A DNA stretch of 64,000 nt from Salinibacter ruber DSM 13855 (GTDB taxonomy: Bacteria; Bacteroidota; Rhodothermia; Rhodothermales; Salinibacteraceae), in contig NC_007677.1 in assembly GCF_000013045.1 (NCBI RefSeq), forward strand, positions 1,240,001 to 1,304,000, in the 5' to 3' direction. This document shows, in pieces, positions 7,212 through 15,404 of the stretch (positions within the stretch are counted from its first letter, which is position 1; every line of letters begins with the position of its first letter). The translations under genes were made by a program, and so were the position numbers. The notes under the pieces were generated by a model. The model saw only the letters and a list, made by a program, of their open reading frames with translations, did not search any database and was not told where the DNA came from.

Positions 7212-10200
7212 TCAGTTCCCCTTCAGGGCGATGTTGTCGGGACCGAAGATGCGCTGGGCCCCCCGCATGAACTCGGCGGTCGGCTCCACGACGTAGGCGC
7301 GACTCCGGAGGCGCTCCTGGCCCCGAAGCTCAGGGGCATCCACGTCGAAGTAGAGCGTGCAGTTGCCTTCGGTCCGCTCGCAGAGCTGCCGGAAGGTCTG
7401 GAGCTCGTCGGGCATCACCTGGTCGAGGTCCACCGTCAGGATCACCTCGCTCACCATCTGCTCGCGAACCTTCCACATCGGGGTGAGGTCCTTCGCGAGC
7501 ACCTTCACGGTGCCGCCGCGGACCTCCACGTTGCCTTTCGCGAGGACGACGTTGTCGACCTCCAGGTAGGGCTGAACGCGGTCGAGGATGCTGGAGAAGA
7601 TGACCATCTCGCCCTGGCCGGTGAAGTCCTCAATCGTGGCGAACGCGATCGGCTTGCCGGACTTTGTGGTGTTGCGGTCCACCTCGGTAATGATCCCGCA
7701 GAAGGTGCGGACGGGCCCCCGGTTGCGGCCGTCGCCCCCGGCGGCCTGTTCGATGACCTGTTCGAGCTGGTCCGGCTCGCCGAAGTGGGCGGTGGCGAAG
7801 GCGTCGGCCTCGGCGCGGTACTCGTCGAGCGGGTGGCCGGAGACGTAGAAGCCCAGCACCTCGTGCTCCTCCTTCAGGCGCTGCGACTTGGCCCAGGTTT
7901 CCACGTCCGGCAGGCCCGGCTGCATCGCCTCGGTGCCCGCGTCGCCGTTGCCGAAGAGCGAGTTCTGACCGGCCATGCGGTCGTGCTGCACCTTCTGGCC
8001 GTAGCGCACGGCCTTGTCCATAATCTCCATGAGCTGCGCGCGGTGGCCCTCCAGGTCGTCGAGGGCCCCGGCCTGGGCGAGCGCCTCCAGCGTGCGCTTG
8101 TTGACCGTGCCGAGGTCCACGTTCTTCGTGAGGTCGAAGATGGAGTCGAAGGGGCCGTGTTCCTCCCGGGCGTCGATCAGGGCGTTGATTGCCTTTTCGC
8201 CCGCGTTTTTGATCGCCGCGAGGCCGAAGCGGACGCGGTACGCGCCGTCTGGGCCCTGCTCCACCGTGAAGCGCGACTGGCTCCGGTTGATGGAGGGCGG
8301 GAGCACCTCCAGGCCCATGCTGCGCGCCTCCTCCAGCACCTTCGACAGCTTGTCGGTGTTGTCCATCTCGTTGGTCATCGCCGCCGCCATAAACTCCGGC
8401 GGGTAGTGGGCCTTCAGGTAGGCCGTGCGGTAGGCGACCAGCGAGTAGGCGGCCGAGTGAGACTTGTTGAAGCCGTACCCGGCGAACTCGTTGATGATGT
8501 CGAAGAGCTCGTCCGCCTCGTCTTCCGGGATGTCATTCTCCGCCTGGCACCCCTTGATGAACTTCTCCCGCTGCTTGCGCATGAGCTTCTCCTTCTTCTT
8601 GCCCATCGCGCGGCGCAGGATGTCCGCCTCGCCGAGGGAGAAGCCGGCCAGCTCGCGGGCCATCTGCATCACCTGCTCCTGAAACACGGCGATGCCGTAC
8701 GTCGGCTCCAGAATGTCCTCCAGCAGCGGATGGGGGTACTCCACCTCCTCCTGCCCGTGCTTACGGGCCACGTAGGTGGGGATGTTCTCCATCGGCCCCG
8801 GCCGGTAGAGCGCGTTCATGGCGATCAGGTCGCCGATCTCCGTCGGCTTCAGCTTGCGGAGGTGCTCCCGCATGCCGGTCGACTCGAACTGGAAGATCGA
8901 GACCGTATCCCCGCGCTGAAAGAGCTCGAACGTGGCCTCGTCGTCGAGCGGAATGTCGTCGATGTTGAGGTCCACGTCGCGGGTGTCCTCGACGAGCTCG
9001 ACGGCGTCTTCGATGAGCGTGAGCGTCTTGAGGCCGAGGAAGTCCATCTTCAGCAGCCCGAACTCCTCCACCCAGTCGCCGTCGTACTGGGTCGTGACCA
9101 CCTCTTCGCCCTTGCTCTTGGCGACGGAGACGGGCACGTAGTCGCTGATCTCACCGGGGGCTATGATGACGCCGGCGGCGTGGACCCCGGTATGCCGCAC
9201 CGACCCCTCCAGCACCTCTGCGTATTGCATCATCTTGCTGACCTCCGGGTTGTTTGCGTCCTTCAGCGCGCGGAAGTCGGGGTTCTCGTCGAAGGCCTGT
9301 TCGAGGTCCACGCCCGGCCCGTCGGGGATCATCTTGGCAATCTCGTCGGCGCGGTCCAGCGGAATGTCCAGCACGCGCGACACGTCGCGCACCGCGGTCT
9401 TCGCGCCCATGGTGCCGAAGGTGACGATCTGGCAGACATTCTCCTGCCCGTATTTCTCCACCACGTAGTCGATCACCTTTTCGCGGCCCCGGTCGTCGAA
9501 GTCGATGTCGATGTCGGGCATCGACACACGCTCCGGGTTGAGGAAGCGCTCGAAGAGAAGGTCGTATTCGAGCGGGTCCACGTTGGTGATGCCGAGGCAG
9601 TAGCTCACGCAGCTGCCGGCGGCGGAGCCCCGCCCCGGCCCCACGCGCACGTCGAGTTCGCGGGCCGCGTCCGTGAAGTCCTGGACGATGAGGAAGTAGC
9701 CGGAGTAGCCCTCGTCGGCAATAATGCCGAGCTCGTGGTTGAGCCGGTCGACGACCGTCTGCGGCAGCGGGTCGCCGTAGCGCTCCTTCGCCCGCTCGAA
9801 GGTGAGGTGGCGCAGGTACCCGTCCATGTCCTCGAACCCCTCCGGAATGGGGTAGTGGGGCATCAGGAGGTCCCCCATCGGAAGGTCGAACGAGCACTTG
9901 TCGGCCACCTTGTTGGTGTTGACGAGCGCCTCGCGCTGAAACTCCTCCGGGATGCCCGTGAGGGCCTCCATCATGCCCGCCGAGTCCTTCAGGTAAAACT
10001 GGTCGTTGCTGAAGCGCATCCGGTCGGGGTCGTTGTAGTCGTCCCCCGTCTGCAAACAGAGCAGGATGTCCTGTGCCTCGTGGTCCTGCTGGTCGACGTA
10101 GTGGACGTCGTTGGTGGCCAGCACCTCCACGTCGTACGCCCGGGCCCACTGCAGCAGCACCTCGTTGACGGTGTGCTGGTCGTCGATGTCGTGGTCCTGG

Positions 10201-10712
10201 ATCTCGATGTAGTAGTCGTCCCCGAAGATGTCCAGGTACTCCTCAAACTTTTCCTGGGCCGCCTCCTCGCCCTGGTTCAGAATCATCTGCGGCACCTGGC
10301 CCTGCAGGCAGCAGGTGGTGGCCACGAGCCCCTCGTGGTGCTTGCGGAGGAGGTCAAGGTCGATGCGCGGCTTGTAGTAGAAGCCCTCCAGGAAGGAGGT
10401 GGAGGAGAGCTGCATCAGGTTCTCGTAGCCGGTCTGGTTTTTCGCCAGGAGAACCTGGTGATAGCGAGTCGGGTCGGATTGGTCCTGAATGCCGCTCGGC
10501 GTCAGGTAAAACTCGCACCCAATGATTGGCTGGACATCGGACTTCTGGGCCGTGGTGTAGAACTCCGGAACGCCGTAGAGGTTGCCGTGGTCAGTAATGG
10601 CGACGGCCGGAATGTCGCGGCGCTCGGCGCTCTCGATGAGGTGGTCGATGCCGGCGGCGCCGTCGAGCAGGGAGTACTGCGTGTGGCAGTGGAGGTGGGA
10701 AAAGTTGGGCAT
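7212..10712 (-). CDS. dnaE: DNA polymerase III alpha subunit
   Basis: A 1166-residue replicative polymerase of the DnaE1 type. The N-terminal PHP domain starts with HLHCHTQYS (His8, His10) and keeps TDHGNLYG. The palm contains GPGRGSAAGS near 358-367 and the catalytic aspartates in PDIDIDF at 399-405. Further on are FQFESTGM, ALYRPGPM and YGFNKSHSAAY, all family signatures. A helix-hairpin-helix/OB region follows (RTFCGIITEV). Length and order match E. coli DnaE. It synthesises DNA within the Pol III holoenzyme. It is transcribed alone, with a hairpin upstream separating it from the xylose genes. A long open frame on the opposite strand is an artefact of codon bias. Confidence 0.98.
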   Translation of the reverse strand: MPNFSHLHCHTQYSLLDGAAGIDHLIESAERRDIPAVAITDHGNLYGVPEFYTTAQKSDVQPIIGCEFYLTPSGIQDQSDPTRYHQVLLAKNQTGYENLMQLSSTSFLEGFYYKPRIDLDLLRKHHEGLVATTCCLQGQVPQMILNQGEEAAQEKFEEYLDIFGDDYYIEIQDHDIDDQHTVNEVLLQWARAYDVEVLATNDVHYVDQQDHEAQDILLCLQTGDDYNDPDRMRFSNDQFYLKDSAGMMEALTGIPEEFQREALVNTNKVADKCSFDLPMGDLLMPHYPIPEGFEDMDGYLRHLTFERAKERYGDPLPQTVVDRLNHELGIIADEGYSGYFLIVQDFTDAARELDVRVGPGRGSAAGSCVSYCLGITNVDPLEYDLLFERFLNPERVSMPDIDIDFDDRGREKVIDYVVEKYGQENVCQIVTFGTMGAKTAVRDVSRVLDIPLDRADEIAKMIPDGPGVDLEQAFDENPDFRALKDANNPEVSKMMQYAEVLEGSVRHTGVHAAGVIIAPGEISDYVPVSVAKSKGEEVVTTQYDGDWVEEFGLLKMDFLGLKTLTLIEDAVELVEDTRDVDLNIDDIPLDDEATFELFQRGDTVSIFQFESTGMREHLRKLKPTEIGDLIAMNALYRPGPMENIPTYVARKHGQEEVEYPHPLLEDILEPTYGIAVFQEQVMQMARELAGFSLGEADILRRAMGKKKEKLMRKQREKFIKGCQAENDIPEDEADELFDIINEFAGYGFNKSHSAAYSLVAYRTAYLKAHYPPEFMAAAMTNEMDNTDKLSKVLEEARSMGLEVLPPSINRSQSRFTVEQGPDGAYRVRFGLAAIKNAGEKAINALIDAREEHGPFDSIFDLTKNVDLGTVNKRTLEALAQAGALDDLEGHRAQLMEIMDKAVRYGQKVQHDRMAGQNSLFGNGDAGTEAMQPGLPDVETWAKSQRLKEEHEVLGFYVSGHPLDEYRAEADAFATAHFGEPDQLEQVIEQAAGGDGRNRGPVRTFCGIITEVDRNTTKSGKPIAFATIEDFTGQGEMVIFSSILDRVQPYLEVDNVVLAKGNVEVRGGTVKVLAKDLTPMWKVREQMVSEVILTVDLDQVMPDELQTFRQLCERTEGNCTLYFDVDAPELRGQERLRSRAYVVEPTAEFMRGAQRIFGPDNIALKGN

Positions 10713-10776
10713 ACGAGCGCGGGGCGTCAGGGGGGACGGTTCCGGGGCGGAGAGGCTTCAGGTCCAGTGCCCAACT

Positions 10777-10816
10777 AAAACGACGCCCGCTCGGGAATCA
10801 ATGGATTCCCGGCGTC
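10777..10816 (-). terminator. Probable terminator of the xylB-xylA transcript
   Basis: On the minus strand a hairpin forms from GACGCC (10811-10816) plus GGGAATC paired with GATTCCC (10793-10810) and GGCGTC (10782-10787), with a 5-base bulge at 10788-10792 and a 4-base loop. It is followed by G and TTTT (10777-10780). It lies about 170 bases beyond the xylA stop and 65 bases before dnaE, so it would insulate dnaE. Confidence 0.5.
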
Positions 10817-10983
10817 TTCCCATCAGGGCGCGTCGCCGGCCCGCTCCGTTTCGCGAGCCGGGGTGAGGGCACACTGTCCGTGGGGCCCGCCGACGCAGCG
10901 GTCCCCTGTGCGGCCGGGGCGCGGTCGTCTGTGGGAGCGGCCAAATCGGCAGATCGGGCGGGACCATTCAGGGGCCCACTGGG

Positions 10984-12126
10984 CTACGCGATCGGCTCGA
11001 AGTGGTCGTCGAACCAGTGCTGGGCCGACACGACGGCCTCGCGCATCAGGTCTTCGGCCTGGGCCGTCTCCCGGCCGGCGAGGAAGTCGTGCAGCAGGTC
11101 GGCATCGAGCTTTCGGGCGGCGTGCTCGCAGGCCTCCCAGCTGAGAATGCTACGCACCGCGCGGCCCAGGGCCTGCCTGGTGTCGTCGTATGGACGGGCC
11201 TGCACGTCATGGCCCTTCCAGCGGTCGAAGCCGGCGTCCTGCATGAGGCGGGCCATGGCGATGTTCAGTCCGTTGATGCGGGCGGCCTGGTCGATGTCGA
11301 ACCGCCCGGGGCCGCCCATCGAGATGCCGTCGTTGTAGCCCTGGCTGTTGAGGTGGGTGTGGTGCATCATCCCGTTGTCGAGCTCCTCGATCGTATCGTG
11401 CACGGGGTCGAGGCCCACCATCTCGGAGTGGCCGATCTCCTTGTTGATGCCTTTCCGGTCCAGGGACACGTCGAACTCGTCTGCGATACGGTACCACATG
11501 ACGATGGCGCTCGCCACGGTGGGAAGGAGCAGGGCCGGGTGCCCTTCGTTGGGCTTCGGCTCCAGGGCAATGAAGAGGGCCCCGCCCTGCTCCGCCTCAA
11601 ACTGGCACAGTGTCGCCAGGCTTTCCTTCAGGTTCTGGTACATCCGCCGCAGCTCGGGGGTGGCGAGGTCGTACCCGAAGGAGCCGTTCCACACGACGAG
11701 GGAGGGGGCCTTGGCCGGGTCGTCGTTCCAGCCGGGGCGGAGGGGGCCGTAGGCAAGCTCGACGCTGCGCCTGGAAAACGCCTCGGCCGCCTCGCGCTCG
11801 TCGGGGTCGAGCGACGCGATCCCGCCGTAGGCGTAGTGCAGGTGGGCCCCCGGTGTCACCATTGCCAGGCTCAGGCCCGTTGCGTCCAGGGCGTCGGCGA
11901 TGTCCGCCGCATTCTCCTCGTTATACTCGTTGTCGTAGTGCAGCTCCACGCCCAGCTCCACGTGCTCGGGCAGGCGCGGCGCCACTTCATCTTGTACCAG
12001 ACGGACGAAGTCGACGGTGTCGAACTGGTCCGGCCCCCAGGCTGGGCGGACGCCGCTCGGGACGAATCGGCCCGTGCCCTCGTGGAAGGTCCAGCGGCAG
12101 AGGCTGTGAAGCGAAGGGTCGGACAT
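10984..12126 (-). CDS. xylA: Xylose isomerase-like TIM-barrel sugar isomerase
   Basis: A 380-residue TIM-barrel protein. The block ALEPKPNEGHPALLLPT and the later KEIGHSEMVGLDP closely parallel the metal-site segments of actinobacterial XylA (EPKPNE and GHEQMAGL); Glu in the first and Glu/His in the second are the expected metal ligands. The usual WGGREG segment is replaced by WNGSFGYDL, so this is a divergent member, and the exact sugar is inferred mainly from the adjacent xylulokinase gene. The frame is open far upstream into xylB; ATG 12124-12126 was chosen because it begins a proper domain 2 bases after the xylB stop, which implies translational coupling. Confidence 0.8.
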   Translation of the reverse strand: MSDPSLHSLCRWTFHEGTGRFVPSGVRPAWGPDQFDTVDFVRLVQDEVAPRLPEHVELGVELHYDNEYNEENAADIADALDATGLSLAMVTPGAHLHYAYGGIASLDPDEREAAEAFSRRSVELAYGPLRPGWNDDPAKAPSLVVWNGSFGYDLATPELRRMYQNLKESLATLCQFEAEQGGALFIALEPKPNEGHPALLLPTVASAIVMWYRIADEFDVSLDRKGINKEIGHSEMVGLDPVHDTIEELDNGMMHHTHLNSQGYNDGISMGGPGRFDIDQAARINGLNIAMARLMQDAGFDRWKGHDVQARPYDDTRQALGRAVRSILSWEACEHAARKLDADLLHDFLAGRETAQAEDLMREAVVSAQHWFDDHFEPIA

Positions 12127-12128
12127 GG

Positions 12129-13631
12129 TCAGGTTGGGCGGTTGAGTTGGTGAGCGAGCGTGTCGGTCCAGCGGGCGTACGCCTCCGCGTAGGCCGGGGC
12201 CTGTTCGGGGTTTGGGGGCACCGTCGTCACGGGCTCCAGGCCCCCGAAGGCATCGCTCGGGGCGGCATAGAGGCCGGTCCCCACCCCGGCCCCGCGGGCG
12301 GCCCCTTCGGCCCCGTCGGTGCGAAGCAGCTCGACGGTCGTGTCCGTGAGGGTGGCGAAGGCGGTGGCGAAGAGCGGGCTGCGAAACATGTTGCCGTGGC
12401 CGGCCCGAATCGTCTCGGCGGAGAGGCCCATGTCGCGCATGATGTCGAGGCCGTAGCGCAGGGCGAAGACAATGCCCTCCTGCGCGGCGCGGAGCAGGTG
12501 CGACCGGTCGTGGACGTTGAAGTTGAGCCCGTGCACCGACGCCCCGAGGTCGCGGTTGCCCAAGGTGCGCTCCGCCCCGTTGCCGAAGGGGAGCACGGTG
12601 AGCCCCTCGGCCCCGATGGGGGCCTGGGCGGCCTCCGCGTTCATCTCCTGGTAGGAGAGGCCGTTGGCGCCGGCGAGGGTCCCGCGCAGCCACCGGTTCA
12701 GGATGCCGGTCCCGTTCACGCACATGAGGGTGCCGTAGCGGGGACGCGCCTCGGGCTCGTGGTTGACGTGGAGGAAGGTGTTGACGCGAGACTGCGGGTC
12801 GTAGGCCGGCGTGTCGCCGACGCCGTAAATGACCCCGGACGTGCCGGCGGTGGCGGCCAGCTCGCCGGGCCCCAGCACGTTCAGCGAAAACGCGTTGTTG
12901 GGCTGGTCGCCCGCCCGGTAGGCCACGGGAATGCCGCTCGGCACGCCCACGGTTGCGGCGGCGGTGGAGGTGACGGTGCCCTGCTCGGAAAAGGTCGGGA
13001 CGGGAGCCGGCCAGAGGCCCGGGTCGAGGTCGAAGTAGTCGAGCAGGTCGACGGCCAGGCCCTGCCGCTGGACGTCCCAGAGCGTGCCCTCGGAGAGGCC
13101 CGACGGGGTCGTGCGGACGGTGCCGGTCAGCCTAAGGGCGAGGTAATCGCCGGGCAGCATGGCCTTGTGAACCCGGTCGTACACGTCCGGCTCGTTCCGC
13201 TGCACCCAGGCCAGCTTGGCGGCCGTAAAGTTGCCGGGGCTGTTGAGGAGGTGGCGCAGGCACCAGTCCGTGCCGAGCGCCCCGAAGGCCTCCCTCCCAA
13301 TGTCCACCGCCCGACTGTCGGCCCAGATGATGGCCGGACGGAGCGCCTCGTGATTCTCATCGACGAGCACGAGCCCGTGCATTTGGTAGGTGATCCCGAT
13401 CGCCTGCACGGCCTGAAGGTCGGCGTCGGGCCTCGATCGGAGCGCGTCCGTGGCGGCCTGCATGTGGCGCCACCAGCGGGCGGGCGGCTGCTCGGCCCAG
13501 CCGGGGCGCGGGGCGTCCATGCTCATCTCGTGGTCCGACGGGGCGCGGGCGGAGGCCACCGTGTTGCCGGTGTCGGGATCCAGCAGGGCGGCCTTGATCG
13601 CCGAGCTGCCGATGTCGTAGCCGAGAAGCAT
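12129..13631 (-). CDS. xylB: Xylulokinase (FGGY-family sugar kinase)
   Basis: A 500-residue kinase with both FGGY domains. The N-terminal nucleotide-binding block is LGYDIGSSAIKAAL, followed by GITYQMHGLVLVD and AIIWADSRA (sugar-binding segment), the PGDYLALRLTG block, and C-terminal AGTSGVIYG and GAARGAGVGTGLY. These match XylB, which phosphorylates D-xylulose for the pentose phosphate pathway. ATG 13629-13631 places the ATP-binding strand at the very N-terminus as usual. The xylA gene follows after 2 bases and the DUF819 carrier precedes it by 110 bases, so the three probably form a sugar-use operon. Confidence 0.9.
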   Translation of the reverse strand: MLLGYDIGSSAIKAALLDPDTGNTVASARAPSDHEMSMDAPRPGWAEQPPARWWRHMQAATDALRSRPDADLQAVQAIGITYQMHGLVLVDENHEALRPAIIWADSRAVDIGREAFGALGTDWCLRHLLNSPGNFTAAKLAWVQRNEPDVYDRVHKAMLPGDYLALRLTGTVRTTPSGLSEGTLWDVQRQGLAVDLLDYFDLDPGLWPAPVPTFSEQGTVTSTAAATVGVPSGIPVAYRAGDQPNNAFSLNVLGPGELAATAGTSGVIYGVGDTPAYDPQSRVNTFLHVNHEPEARPRYGTLMCVNGTGILNRWLRGTLAGANGLSYQEMNAEAAQAPIGAEGLTVLPFGNGAERTLGNRDLGASVHGLNFNVHDRSHLLRAAQEGIVFALRYGLDIMRDMGLSAETIRAGHGNMFRSPLFATAFATLTDTTVELLRTDGAEGAARGAGVGTGLYAAPSDAFGGLEPVTTVPPNPEQAPAYAEAYARWTDTLAHQLNRPT

Positions 13632-13741
13632 GGAAGGAAGACGGCAGGTGAACGAGAATGTGTGTTTCGGGGCCGTCCTGCCTTCGGTCTCACCACCGAT
13701 GGGAGACCGGCGCATGGGGGCACGGTCGTACGCGTCGTGGA

Positions 13742-14908
13742 TCACACCGCCACGAGCCCGATCAGCCAGCCACAGCCGAGCGCGGCGTAGATGCCTAGAA
13801 TGTAGCCGGCCACGCCCATGAGCAGGCCCACAGGCGCCATTGCCGGCAGGTAGACGCCCGCCACGATGGGGGCGCTGGCGGCCCCGCCCACGTTGGCCAT
13901 GCTGCCGGTGGCGACGAAGAAGAGGGGAGCCTTCACCATCCGGGCGGCGGCCAGCAGGAAGGCGATGTGGATGAGGATCCACAAGACCCCCGCCAGCAGG
14001 TACAGGGGGACGTCCAGCACGGCGGCGAGGTCGGCCTTCGCGCCGATGGACGTGAGGAGCAGGTACAGCGCGAAGTAGCCGAGCCGGGACGCCCCCGCGT
14101 TCTCCATCTCCTGGAGGGGAGTGAACGAGAGCAGAAGCCCGCCCGTCACCACGAGGAGAATCGCCCAGGTGTCCGTACTGATGACGGTGGCGTCCGCAGT
14201 GCCGATTTCCGGCATCGTAGCCCCGATGGTCTTAGCCGCTACTGTAGCGGCGAGGGCGAGGCCGATCATCAACGCGAGGTCGCGCAGGGTGACGGGCCGC
14301 AGCTGGTCCTCCATGTTTTTCATCTTCTCGTTCAGGCGGTCCATCGCCGACGTGTCCGCCTGGATCCAGTCGTCGAAGTGGGCCTGGTAGGCGCTCAGGA
14401 AGATGAGCACGCCCATCCAGCCGTACCCGGCCACCACGTCTACCACCAGGAGCGGCCCGAGCGTGCTGTCGGGGGTGCCGAAGCTCTGCTTCATCGCCAC
14501 CATGTTGGCCGTGCCCCCGATCCAGCTTCCCGAGAGCGCGGCAAACCCTTTCCAGGCCACCGGGTCCTCGAAGAACGGGCCGAACAGCGCGAACACGACC
14601 GGCCCGCCCACGATGATGCCGAGCGTTCCCGCGCACATCATGAACAGCGCCATCGGCCCCAGGCGGAGGATGGCCTTCAGGTCGACCGTGACCATGAGGA
14701 GGAAAAGCGAGAAGGGCAGCAGGTAGGCCGACATCCAGTCGTACACCGGGCTCTCGGCCGGGGTGAGGCCGACGGTGGTGCACAGCATGGGCACGAAGTA
14801 GGCCCAGATGACCGGCGGGAGGTACTTGAACGCGGGCTCGAAGACCTCGAACGAGTCCAGCCAGAAGACGATGCCGAGGATGGCACTGAAGAGCGCGATG
14901 ATCGCCAT
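13742..14908 (-). CDS. DUF819-family integral membrane protein, candidate carrier
   Basis: A 388-residue protein with about 11-12 hydrophobic segments. The pattern with WIGGTANMVAMKQ near 135 and the C-terminal SMANVGGAASAPIVAG block is that of the DUF819 (YjcL-like) family, thought to be secondary carriers but without an established substrate. It lies upstream of xylB and xylA on the same strand, and no other sugar transporter is visible here, so xylose or a related sugar acid is a reasonable guess. The reading frame extends 140 residues further upstream, but that part is Pro/Ser/Arg-rich; ATG 14906-14908 begins directly with the first membrane helix. Confidence 0.75.
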   Translation of the reverse strand: MAIIALFSAILGIVFWLDSFEVFEPAFKYLPPVIWAYFVPMLCTTVGLTPAESPVYDWMSAYLLPFSLFLLMVTVDLKAILRLGPMALFMMCAGTLGIIVGGPVVFALFGPFFEDPVAWKGFAALSGSWIGGTANMVAMKQSFGTPDSTLGPLLVVDVVAGYGWMGVLIFLSAYQAHFDDWIQADTSAMDRLNEKMKNMEDQLRPVTLRDLALMIGLALAATVAAKTIGATMPEIGTADATVISTDTWAILLVVTGGLLLSFTPLQEMENAGASRLGYFALYLLLTSIGAKADLAAVLDVPLYLLAGVLWILIHIAFLLAAARMVKAPLFFVATGSMANVGGAASAPIVAGVYLPAMAPVGLLMGVAGYILGIYAALGCGWLIGLVAV

Positions 14909-15404
14909 CGGCTCGGAGACAAGGGGGGAGGCAAACACAAGGCAGGAGAGACATGGAGAGACCGTGACGAAACCGCCCACAATCTGGCACAGCGTGAGGA
15001 GAGGGTCAACTGCAGAAGGGAGGCAGAGCGTTTGGGACGAGCACGATGCGTGCGGCATCGGGATGGACGAGGAAAAATTAGCGACACCCCACAGGGAACC
15101 CCCTCTTAAAGATGAGCCGATTATTTGCGTTTGGGGTGGGGGGTGGAGTTGCTTAATGCGTGGACGAAGCCGCAACGGCTTGTGCGCAAGAAACAGTTTA
15201 GCGTGTCGAAATGCAGGGCGGTGGAGGAAGCCCCGGGAGCGTGGCCGTCGCTGCAGCACACGCCCCAGTGAACGCACGGGCTGAGTTCGGGCCGATCGGA
15301 CGAAGGCACAGGTTCCACGGTCGCCGATCTCGGCGGGCACGCCGATCCTGTAGTCCTCCTCCTTTCTCTGTTAAGTGACGGATGCCACCGGCACGCGCTC
15401 ACCT
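14909..15404. other. Divergent intergenic region with a short palindrome
   Basis: About 500 bases between the minus-strand DUF819 carrier and a plus-strand secreted TPR gene. It contains a perfect dyad, AAGCCG-CAA-CGGCTT (15167-15181), about 260 bases before the carrier start. It could be an operator for the xylose genes, but it is short enough to arise by chance. A run of open frame on the minus strand reads as noncoding. Confidence 0.4.

Noticed and set aside
6996-10778. 1260-residue open frame on the plus strand, opposite dnaE
   Set aside because: It is the mirror of dnaE in a GC-rich codon pattern. The translation is His/Val/Leu/Arg-rich without any domain, while the opposite strand encodes a complete polymerase.
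10984-12723. 579-residue frame that would extend xylA far into xylB
   Set aside because: The first 199 residues are Arg/Pro/Gly-rich and lie in another frame of xylB. The true domain starts at 12126.
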